From Prostheceraeus crozeri (taxonomy: Eukaryota; Platyhelminthes; Polycladida; Euryleptidae), in contig CAJQUW010005746.1 of the NCBI GenBank assembly GCA_907163375.1, positions 124,001-188,000 on the forward strand: a stretch of DNA of 64,000 nt, written 5' to 3'. The notes beneath the pieces were generated by a model. The model was not told the DNA's origin. It ran no database searches and was given only the letters and a program-made list of their open reading frames with translations. Position numbers and translations under genes: made by a program. Shown here in pieces: positions 12,310 through 22,297 of the stretch; the stretch's first letter is position 1, and each line of letters begins with the position of its first letter.

Positions 12310-12750
12310 CACTGTAAACCGTAGACCGACAATTATCCTACAAAATTACTGACAAAATCAACCGACGATTGTCACCTCCAATATCCTGCGATATCCGACG
12401 AATTTGTAGGTTCTCCACCGACATCGAAGCAGATCCTTTGTATGCAAATTAACCAAACAAATACTGTTGAATATTGATTGATTTTTTCGATTAGTCATTG
12501 CTTTTGGCAACTAGTCACAGACTTTTGGGCAATCTCCATTATTGTGTGGCTCAACCATGATTTATTTTGCACAATTTAATTAATTACCTATGATAAAATT
12601 TAAGATATAATTCATTTCTATTAATTTTGTCGCTTTTTCTCAGATATTGTAGGTGTTCAGTGGCAATCAACCTACAAGAACTAACAATGACCGACAAAAT
12701 AGATTTTGTAGAATAGATGTTTGTCAATTGTCAGTCAACGGTTTACAGTG
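12310..12750. mobile_element. Small CACTG-ended element (MITE), 441 bp
   Basis: It begins CACTGTAAACCGTAGACCGA and ends in the reverse complement (TCAACGGTTTACAGTG), flanked by TA on both sides. The interior is rich in GACAATT/AATTGTC and CCTACAA/TTGTAGG words in both orientations. It has no coding capacity. The tip matches the CACTG ends at 5936, 26857, 35285 and 63498, but the interior words differ. Confidence 0.8.
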
Positions 12751-13374
12751 TACAGCTTTCGATCGCTACATCAGCTCACAGATCAGAGTTGACATACAAT
12801 CCTAAAACCCGGCACGTTGAAACTGAACCGGAAGAGAGAATAGAGAAACACAACATGCCCTCACACACCCTATATCTGAGACACACCTCCTCTCCTAAGG
12901 ATGTTAGACAAGAAATACCTGAAAAACTTCAGTTCTAGTGGAATTAGAAGTTGATATCTGGTGACACTACACTTCATAAAAGTACTACACGTCCCAAAAG
13001 TCCTAAATGAGTACTAGAAAGAGCACTGAATCTGAGTACTAATTACGTACGACAAAGAAATGAGTCCCAGAATTTAGTACTCTTTGAGTTCGAAAACATT
13101 AGTACTCATTTTCTAACTCTTTGGATTCAAAAAGCACAGCACTTATTTTGCACTCATTTAATGAGTTACATTGGACTAGCACCTCCAATATATCGAAAAA
13201 TGCCATCCGTCATATCCAACACATATCTAATACATACATGTACACACATCCATCGAAGAAGAAATGCTTTGGCAATTAAACACAAATGCAATTGGATCAA
13301 TGAAATATGTTCATGTATCAAAGCGGAGTTGGTGAAGTGGGTAAACTCTGGCAAAAACTTGGGTAAAATCACTG
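12751..13374. other. No recognised gene; AGTACT-rich patch
   Basis: At about 12965-13140 the word GTACT or AGTACT recurs several times (for example at 12977, 13014, 13036, 13079, 13104), in the style of other word-array repeats in this window. No gene is seen. Confidence 0.4.
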
Positions 13375-14209
13375 TACAGAATTAAATATTTTGTTTGTCT
13401 GTTTCGGTTGGCTAGAAGTGTGATTAATTCGAAATTGATGGCACATCGAGGAACCTACTAAGTGGGCAAAAAGGAATTCCTAATACCATACAGAGATAAG
13501 AAAAAGTCATGCGTTGCTTGCGGATTAATGTGAGTTCCTGCAAAGTAATTCGATTGCCACAATTCCTTCAGATTCGAAGAATTCAGATTACTGCGCATAA
13601 GTTTTCTCCATAATGTTGGCCCTTACATTCATTATTAAAAAAGTAGCAGGTGTACGAAAATTAGTTCACTTGAGGATTTCACCATCGTCTTCTCACCATT
13701 CCTTGCTGCATAGTACATTCACTGAATGGAATGTTAGCCAAACAACGGTGTGTTTTGGTGTTTGCGAAGTGATATCACAGCACGCACACATCTTCCACTG
13801 GCTCTGGGGCTGTATTAATAAAGCTAGCATTTGCTATAGCATTTCCTAGGGGTAGCGCTAGGCAAGTTGCTACTAGGGGTAGTAGCAACTTCAGTTCCGT
13901 ATTAATAGAGAAAGCCTAGCGTCAACTCTGACGCCAGTTAATGCTAGATCAAGTTTCATTGACGTGTCGATTCAGCGCGCAGCTGCATTCACCACCTGGG
14001 GCCTATTTCATGACGCTTACAATCATTGTAAATTGTAATTTTACGATGACAAACCAAATTTACAATGCCAGAGGAAGACGAAAGTCAATTTCATGAGTGA
14101 CAATTGATCGATTTGTGAATTGTAATCGACTGGCTTCAATTGTAAAAGACCGCAGCACGCTTGTCCTCACAGTGAATGTGCTATCGCCGCTTCATATACA
14201 GCCATCAAA

Positions 14210-14467
14210 ATGCTGACACAGGCTCAAAAATTGAAGCTCTTGACAATGCTGAATGAGCATAAAGAACAACTGACGGCGAAATTTAGCACTCCTGCTGACG
14301 GCAAGAAAAAAAAACTCGCAATATGGAATGCGATATATTCTAACATGGAAGCCATTGGATATAAAGGATCAATGGAAAAATTGCGTGATGTTGAATATCA
14401 AAACATACGGAAAGCAACGATAAAGAAAAGAGGTGCAGCCATGAAGTCAGGTGAAGGTAAGAAATGA
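14210..14467 (+). CDS. Harbinger Myb/SANT-like DNA-binding protein, N-terminal part
   Basis: An 85-residue frame begins with ATG (MLTQAQKLKLLTMLNEHKEQ) and resembles Myb/SANT-like domains of the Myb_DNA-bind_5 type: a first helix, an AIWNAIYSNM stretch with the conserved tryptophan, then KLRDVEYQNIRKATIKKR as recognition helix and basic tail. In Harbingers this protein helps bring the transposase to the element ends. Near its end the sequence GAAG|GTAAGA looks like a splice donor, so the visible stop may lie in a former intron and the remaining exons appear to have been lost in the internal deletion. It faces the transposase gene on the other strand. It is probably not functional alone. Confidence 0.75.
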   Translation: MLTQAQKLKLLTMLNEHKEQLTAKFSTPADGKKKKLAIWNAIYSNMEAIGYKGSMEKLRDVEYQNIRKATIKKRGAAMKSGEGKK

Positions 14468-14512
14468 ACGTGCTATGATTACATAAACTAATGCATTCGG
14501 GAGCTAAGTGAA

Positions 14513-15133
14513 TTACACACGAACAGAATTGTTTTCGTAACTTTCTTGTGAATGTTTTAATCTATATAACAAATGTGCTTTACATACATACAGAGTGTCT
14601 ATTTCTATGGCAATAAAGTGTCCAATTTTGTGTCGATCAGCATATTGATGTTCGTCCACGGAAGGTGCAATGATGGGAATCAGTATACCATCTACAGCAC
14701 CACACACAGATGGCATTCCTGCAATGTTGAAAAACTTTTCTGCTAAGTTATCGCAGCTAGATGGCCAGCCTATGACGTCATCGAACATGGCAGTGTTTAG
14801 CGCATTGGTCACTCTACGAATCGCTCGGCAAACGGTTGATTCGGATGGACCATGGCTATCTCTCATAACGTGATAGAAGGCATTGCTGGAATAAAAATGC
14901 AACGTCGTCAAAAGTTGCTGTTTCGCTGAAAGACTGCCAAGACGATTTTCAATTTCCAAATGCGGTCCAATTCGCTCAAGGATATACGAGATTGAGGATG
15001 CTTGCAACCGATATCTCTGCTCCCAGTCGGTAGCGTCGTCAAAGTTCCGTCGGTTATAAAAATTGCGACTCACAGGACCAACGCGGTCAAGTTCGAGCAT
15101 GTCGAAGATAGGATTGAATCCGTCTCGGTTCAT
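14513..15133 (-). pseudogene. Harbinger transposase (DDE_Tnp_4 type), C-terminus lost
   Basis: The frame reads from ATG at 15133 (MNRDGFNPIF); a longer frame exists only through a GTG. It contains YRLQASSISYILERIGPHLE, STVCRAIRRV and GMPSVCGAVDGILIPIIAPS, the hallmarks of HARBI1/PIF nucleases. The aspartate of GAVDG is the first catalytic residue. Similarity fades soon after YADRHKIGHFIAIEI (about 14595) and the frame runs into unrelated sequence to 14513. The second aspartate and the glutamate are therefore missing, and the protein is about half the usual ~350 residues. The loss matches the deletion that also shortened the Myb-like gene. Confidence 0.88.
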
Positions 15134-15394
15134 CTTACCCACCTCACAAGCTTTGTAAATGTCTTTCTACAATTCTTACATAGTTTCACAATTCAACATT
15201 GTTCATGAAACTGAAATCAATGATTCTTCGTTACAATTTTACAAATTACAATGCCCTTTTCCAGTTTACAATTCTACCTTACCATTACAAGTCATCATGA
15301 AACAGAATATTTACAATTTTAAGCTACAATTCATAATTAACTATGATTGTAAGCGTCATGAAATAGGCCCCTGCTCTCACGCCCGGTAATCGGG

Positions 15395-16245
15395 TCATAG
15401 AAATCTGGCAATTTGACGCACATTCCGAGTGAAAGCGCGCGCTCAGTGTTAACAACACAAGTGTGTATGTCGGAGATCAAAGCAGTTTCATTCATTCCCG
15501 CCTGTTGACACTTATCACTCAGAGAAGATAAAACATCAAATTTATTGTTAAATAGTTCAATACATGAAATGGGCCTCATTTTAATCGACATCATCTCCCG
15601 ATCTTCAATATGACATCAGAATGATCTAATTTTGCAAGTTAAGAAAAAAAGAATACATTCTATACAGTAAATGAATATGATGACGTCCTTGGCTTGCAGT
15701 GTTAAACGTCATACACAATAGAGTGAAATGTGAGGCGAATTTCAGCCGGGAACTATTTGCGGTTGAAAGGAAAAATTTAATAATGTTAGCTACTTGACAT
15801 CTCCGCACGTGTTTTGAACTCCCAATTATGATTACTGTAATAGCGAACTTGAATTAACTCAACGAAATTTTAAAACAGTCCCTATAATTTTGCTGGATTA
15901 TGAGCAGGCCGAACAGTAGCGAAAATGTGGAATATAGAAATCTGTCAATTAGACGCTCACTTCGAGAGAAAACTTGTACATTCGCGCGCGTTCGGCGTTA
16001 ACAATAGAAGGCTGATTGTCGTAGATCAAATCGATTATCGTCTCTCCTTTCCCGACTGTTGACACTTATCATTCAGAGAAAATGAAACATCAAATATATA
16101 AATCCTTGCTTATGAACAATGGTTGAATAATTCGATGCATGAAGTGGGACTCATTCAATCGTTGTGATCTTCCGATTATTAATGTAACATAATAAGTAGC
16201 TAAATTTGAAAGTGTAGAAGCAGTGTAGAATACATTTCTAATAAT
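15395..16245. repeat. Diverged tandem duplication inside the outer Harbinger
   Basis: 15395-15690 and about 15935-16245 are related. Both contain AGAAATCTGxCAATT, GTGTTAACAA/GCGTTAACAA, TGTTGACACTTATC and CATGAAxTGGGxCTCATT in the same order and orientation. On the reverse strand both encode a similar opening (CIELFN) followed by an SLSDKCQQ/SLNDKCQQ-like stretch, so an element-encoded exon may once have been duplicated. The first copy is open at 15373-15594 (-) and the second is interrupted. I do not recognise the protein. Confidence 0.6.
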
Positions 16246-17640
16246 ATGTTGCGGTACTTCTATTCTTTCGCACCCCCACAGTTTTCAAGTTTTGCAAAAT
16301 CATCAAATTTCGCCAAAGTTAGTCACATCGGGTTAGAATAGACTTGATCTGTCACTGAGTGACAGCACAGCACCACTGAGAAGTCTTTCTTGAACCCTGG
16401 GATGAAGGATTGGTCCCTTGGATCCTCAGTTAGAATACAAGGTACAGCTGTGATCATGAACTTCGTGTGATTGTTGTCTACAGACAAATGACGAGCAGTT
16501 GTCTAATTCTGAGGCTGTAGATGTTCTACAAGTCAGATAAGAGGAGTTTTACACACTCAACGCTATGCGACGTTAGTGAGACTGCCCGTAGGAGCAAGAG
16601 AAGCTCGTTGACGATGCAACACCTCCGAGTGTCAACAACAGAAATGTGGGGGGGGGGGTTAACAATAGAAGCACCTATGTTGCCAAGTAAGTGACACAAC
16701 ATGACGGTCCTCCTACCGCTCACAATGGAGCAATGGCAGTCCAACTCAATATGTAGTCTATCTCATTATTTTGGCGGGTATTGGAAATTAATTCTTAACA
16801 ATTAACATCTAAGCGCAGTGGGATCCTCTCATGTCATGATTGCTCTACTTATAATCTGAAAATGAAATGTCAGAAAATAAATTCCTCGAATTGTCTGACT
16901 TATTACATTGTGAACAAGTCACTACACATAAATAAAATATAATATTTTATTGTAATTCCTATCTAGAACATTTTGATCAAATCATTAGCAGTGTCGGATG
17001 TATTGATTGGGAGTTTTCTTCTTACTTTCTGAATTGCTTCTATTATTCTGAATTACTTTCTAAAGCTTTCTGGAGAGAAAAATGTTTGTCAATTTATCGC
17101 CAATACATCTTGATTCTTATCAGGCTACTGAGATAAAAAATTACAATTCGATTACTTATCAATTTTAAGCACACTATTTCATCACAATTTCATTATTATT
17201 CAAATTTATCAACGGTTATGAAGGTCAAGTCAGTAAATTGAAAAACCATGAAAATCACGGAATATTAGCACCGTTGCATTACTCCATACGCAAGCAATTA
17301 GTATCAATGATAATGCATTTTGTCGTCATTAAGTGAAATTCATAAATAGGAATATTGGTTGTCTAAATGTTGAAAATAACAATCCATTTCATTTATCAGG
17401 ACGTCTAGTGCAAAAGTGGAATGAATAAAGAGAATATGTCGCTTAAATTCCATTTTAGCGCAAAATTTATTCAGTTATGTAATAACTTTTATAATTGCAG
17501 TTTATGATTCGATATGTTTATTCAAATTAGAAAAATTGTGCACCATCTTGAAGCCAATGCGCTCAACATTACCATGCTGTAAACATCATATTAGATATCC
17601 TTCAATATTGCTCTTAAATATTCAATCTAGCATCATCCCT
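16246..17640. other. Interior of outer Harbinger, nothing recognised
   Basis: AT-rich, with a G9 run at about 16649. There is no coding region that I can support. Confidence 0.5.
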
Positions 17641-18059
17641 AGCATCATACCTTGCTAGGGAATTTGCCAGATTTTAGACGTAGCGCTAGGGTAGTGCTAG
17701 ACTAGCACTAGGATAGTTACTATCTCTATTAATACGACAGCCTAGCGCTAGGTCTCAGACATAGTGCTAGCCTAGCGCTACCCTTTTGCTACCTTTATTA
17801 ATACGGAAGTTGTTGCTAGGCTAGCACTAGGGTAGAGCTAGGGTAGTGCTAGGCTAGCCTATCTTTATTAATAAGGCCCCTGGTGTCCTCTGCTGACAGC
17901 TTATTGTTTGCCATTTCCAATAGCAAGCGATACACGAATTATTCATTCGAGAAGGAGCAAGTTGTCTAATTCTGTGATGTGCCATTTCGATATTAGGGTT
18001 ACATATAACCCTTCCTTTCTAGGAAACCGAAGACGCGCGCCGATGAATCTAATTCTGTG

Positions 18060-21021
18060 GTCGCAGCAAATAATAGACGTTGGCAGGGCTTAAGGTACTG
18101 TTGGCAAGGATGCTTTTGATCTAAATTGATGTCTCAGGGTTCTTGAACAATAAACAAGGAAATCGACAAATAGTCACAGATTAGTATTTGCAGGATCGCT
18201 TCTTGTTTCCGTTGTCATTTCTGTGAGCACCCCTACCTGAGACAGAAGCCATCTGAGTAATAATTTTGCTGCAGGAACAATGTTGACCGTTTGATAGGCG
18301 TCACTTGTTTCCACAGTCACTGCTCGTGAACAATTCGCACTCGTTAGTTAGATCGAAGCACACGTCGTCATTACCACTTGCATGCTGACTCACTGAATGT
18401 ATTGACATTGATGTTTCATCATTTTAGGTGTACTTTGTGAATTTAAGTTCGATAATTCTAGTTCTTTTGCTTAGAGCTCAGATTCATACGTAAGTAAGAC
18501 TTCATGATTTACAGTGTAGATGTAACGACTTGTATACTCTTATGTATTGTTATAGAAGCACTGACAGCATGATGCCTCATACTTGCCCTGGCGACTTGCT
18601 TACGGAAAGGAATGCTTCAAATGATAAAGATAGGCTATTGCATAATACTTCAAATAGTTACATTTACATGCAAAAATGAATATTCATCACGGTGGTAACC
18701 ACTCGTCTGCGAGCCATGAGTCAAGTCTTTCCGATTGAATAATTCTTTCTATTTTCCCCAAAGGTCTTCTGCTTTTCCGCATGAGTTACATGATTTTTGG
18801 TGGTCAAGTACTGCACTGCTTATGTAGGCCTAATTACCCACATTTGCACTACGAAGTTAAGTGTTTAAAAGATTCAACATGTCAATTCTAATTGGGCAGC
18901 AAGATCAATTTCGCACAACTGATCCGATTCAACCCAGTTTACCGCATCATGAATGTATAAGAAAAGCTTCTTCCAAGTTACTATGTTTAATAGTGAACAA
19001 CCTTTAATAACAATTTTAGTAGGCCTATTAGAGAAAAAGTAGTGGCAGCTGACGAGAGGCATTTTGTGAGTTAGTACTGTCAAATAAAGAAAATTAGCGA
19101 TTCTTTAATTCAATTAGTGAAAATGAAATTAATTTTTAATTACCAACTCAAGGCTTGATTTGATCCGACATCAAAGGACGTGAGGTCATTCGCACGCAAT
19201 GTTGCGTGTAAATAACCAGACAACTGAAGACAGTATACTCCCACGTAAAATTGGGTGCAAGCAGCCACAACTATACGGTGAGGTTTTCAGACGCAACAAT
19301 TCGTCGAAATGGTAACTTTTTTTACTGAACGGTTAAATTCTTTCCATGATCACTTCAAATATCCCACACAATTTTTTAAGCATTAATCGTTAGAATTGAG
19401 CAATTGCTTCTTATAAGTGGTTATCTACTGAACACGTTACCAAAGTTTCATAGTATCAAATTCATAGGAAATTTTACAGTTTTTTAGTATATACATGTAA
19501 CGATATACTGAATCTGTCTTTTTAGGAATTTGTAGTCGCTGCTCGTCCGCGATTTCAAGATGATCATCATTATTCTTCAGTAATTGAACAGTTTTTAATT
19601 TGATATGAAATCAACATGTTTGAGAACAGTTGTATGCATATCAGAAGGTACAAATTGATTCACCTGTTTAATCTCTAGGAGTAGGCATATTCAAAATGTT
19701 CAATCAGGCATTGATTACTTTGCTTAGCAATTCGGCGGAAGCTTTTTTGACATACAGTAAACGAGGGCGAATCAGACACTGTTGGTGAGAAATCTGTTTA
19801 TTTGCTCACTGATAGCCACTATGACATGATAACTTATGTATGTCACAGTGATTATTAATGCATATCTATACATATGCCTATACATGTGTATCGTAGTGAT
19901 TATTAACGCAGGCCTACATATACGGCTTGCAATTTCACAACACACCAAAAAAATAGTAGACTTACAGATCTAGTTGATTACATCACATTTCGTTGTACTG
20001 TATCGGCCGTTAGATGAATCGAATACCTATTATGATGAGTCTGATACCTTTGTTGCAATAATTTTTATTTAAGCCTTTAACAGAAGCTTAATAATCAAAT
20101 TTTGATCAATTTAGAATAGCTGTTTCTTCAACCGAAATTTATATTCATCATGAATTGAAAATGTCCAAAATAATTACGCTACATTTATTTTATGATGTTA
20201 GTTACATAAAAACAATGATTTTTTATGGCTGTGTGCTAGGCGTACCTGCTCGCACCGAACATTTTCGAAGTCATGTTGAAGCAATTATTAGTAGGCCTAT
20301 AGGTGAAATGTAATTTGTTAAAATAAAGATAACCTACATATTAGCAAGAGGAGCAACAGCCGGGTATTCACAGTATTCACAGTGAAATAATAACAATTCT
20401 GAGAGATTTCGTGGCCAAAAATGATTTGTCATGAACTTGAATCATCGAATTTTTCGCCACTTCTTTCACGTTTTCCTCACCGCCAAGAAATGGTCATGGT
20501 TTTCAAGAAATTTCACCATTATGACACATGGAAATTGAAAGTTTGAATTGAATAATTTATTAACACTATAATTGAATGATGCTCTCCTTTGGATAAATTA
20601 TAGTGCTGATGGGTGTCTGATGCCTTGAGAAAAACTCCCGTGGCAACTGCTTTTCATTTCTAAACAATGCCCAGTAAATTTCTGTCATGAAAAAAATGCT
20701 ATTCATGTCTATTACTTTCTTGGAGATTTATGTGCATTTTTGTCAACATCGTCAAGCAGTATGAGGCAATCAGTATTCAATAGTCTATACTGCACTTTGA
20801 AATGCTTAATACCTGTGTCAGATGAACATGTACGGTGGAATTAATTGATAATTATTCCCAACGTCTAGATATAAACTTGAATGAACAGCATTCGAATTTT
20901 AATTGGCACAAGTGATCTATATTTATTCTATATAGCTTTATAATACAAATTTCGGTTGAAGGCCTTTTGTGAATTGATGCAGCCTATGATGTTCCAACCA
21001 ATGAAATCAAATCTACGTCCA
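18060..21021. other. No recognised gene; lone CACTG-type end
   Basis: About 3 kb of AT-rich DNA. A lone end TGATTTACAGTG-TA lies at about 18507-18517 without a partner nearby. Otherwise nothing supported. Confidence 0.5.
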
Positions 21022-22297
21022 AAATTCGTATATAATCTATTAAAACAGCCAAATACACGCACTTAACATTATTTGCAGAAAAAATCGAGTCTTCACGAAA
21101 AGCAGCTGACTAAAAATATTGTTGGAACAGGACTTAAACTTCAGAACTTAAACTAACGGTTAAAATTTCAATTGATAGATATTCATGCTTGCTTTTGTGA
21201 AACATACTGGACTTAATCACGATTGTCTACAGCGAGGAATTTATGCATAGCTCTTTTGAAATGAATGTGTTTATATTTTCTGAAAATGTTTCGCATAGCA
21301 TGTATACATGATGCAATGTAAGCTTGTCACGTTTGATTTTACTTGATGCAGACTGGTTGCTTAGTGTAATAACAGCGAATCTCAAAATAGCAAACGGTAA
21401 AAGGCGAATACATAAAAAATCGAATTTTCAAAATAGCGTACAATCTTGCTACGTACAAATAGCTCGAGTGTTGTGCAGAACTAAATATATTCTTTAATTA
21501 ATATTTCATCTCAACATTTTAATAAGGCCATGTTTACTTTAGTCAACATACATAGTTGTTGAATTTTTATGCAAATGTGCTTCCTTTAAGGGAGCAGCAA
21601 TGCAAAAATTGTACCCTTAAAATAATCCTGTAGCAAAATGAAGTAGGATCGACATGGTCAATAACTATATAAATGAATCAAAACTCCAAAGTGAGTAAAA
21701 GAGGAAGTTTGAAAAGCACAAGCTGATCAATAATCGATCTGTTATAAAAGCAAAGAAGTAAAGACAATGTCGTCATACTATTAAAAAGAAACATTTCGAG
21801 ATAGAATTACGTTTACGGTAAACTACGTTATGATAGTTTTATGGAAAAAGGGTGCCATGTCTCATGAATCATTAAAGAATTAAGAACGGAATGAGAAGAA
21901 CCTATGTAAGCCGTACGTGCAAGCTGGCAGCAGACGACAAAAATTTGTGAATCAGTAGAAATAGATAAAGAACACCTAATGCAACCAGAATGATTCAGGC
22001 ACATGTAAATTTGCAAGTCAAATGCGTGTGCATAGTGGGCTCTATTCATTGCTTGAATGAGCATCAAGTTCAATTTTCGGTACAATGATTTCTAGGTGGC
22101 AAGTCAGAATCAAGGCTCAATAATGGTAGAAATTATGTCACTACAATTTTAAAGAGCAATAGGCCTATACCGAAGATAGAAAAGAAAAGTCATAAAAGTT
22201 ACAACACGCAGTCGGCGACTTTCTTCAAGGACTCCCATTCCGCACCTCCGGAGTCAAATACGGCCTTCGAATCGTTGAATGCTGTGCAGGAGTTCCA
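21022..22297 (+). repeat. Long direct repeat, copy B (partner at 9171-10407)
   Basis: Same orientation and order as copy A. It starts near AAATTCGTATATAATCTAT and ends GCTGTGCAGGAGTTCCA. It is slightly longer because of small insertions (for example near 21375-21400). The last ~300 bp, including TAGGCCTATACCGAAGATAG, is nearly identical to copy A. No open reading frame. Confidence 0.85.

Larger units (their letters stand above)
13999..15370. mobile_element. Harbinger transposon (inner), internally deleted
   Basis: It has perfect terminal inverted repeats of about 28 bp that begin GGGCCTATTTCATGACGC, and a CTG target duplication (13996-13998 and 15371-15373). It is inserted in the outer element, so it is the youngest layer of the nest. 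It carries the two genes typical of the superfamily in converging orientation: a Myb/SANT-like gene on the + strand and a Harbinger nuclease gene on the - strand. Both are cut short in the middle. Full animal Harbingers are usually about 2-4 kb, and this copy is 1372 bp. The words TTACAATT/AATTGTAA recur behind both tips. Confidence 0.92.
13807..17879. mobile_element. Harbinger-like element (outer), with CTAG/TATTAATA subterminal words
   Basis: The ends are GGGCTGTATTAATAAAG and, as complement, GGGCCTTATTAATAAAG, flanked by a 3-bp CTG duplication (13804-13806 and 17880-17882). The uninterrupted hAT-like copy at 40121 has a single CTG at this site, which confirms the insertion. Both subterminal zones are packed with GCTAGCGCTAGG-type words and extra TATTAATA words (13808-13935; 17640-17875), including the hairpin GTTGCTACTA-GGGG-TAGTAGCAAC at 13868-13891. 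Without the inner Harbinger it is about 2.7 kb. I find no transposase of its own, so it is probably non-autonomous. A 3-bp duplication fits PIF/Harbinger. Confidence 0.8.
13375..18059 (-). mobile_element. hAT-like non-autonomous element split by a nested insertion
   Basis: Its outer parts, 13375-13806 and 17883-18059, match the uninterrupted copy at 40121-40729 from end to end. Tips are ACAGAATTA on the left and TAATTCTGTG on the right. Other copies of the family (32791, 42463, 43910, 61805) have 8-bp target duplications. The duplication here is not clear. The 4.07-kb block at 13807-17879 interrupts it and is flanked by a duplicated CTG. There is no coding capacity of its own. It belongs to the longer (609-bp) subfamily. 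Confidence 0.85.

Noticed and set aside
9171-22297. Direct repeats as long terminal repeats of a retroelement
   Set aside because: The copies lack TG/CA ends, a primer binding site and any target duplication, and nothing between them encodes a retroelement protein.
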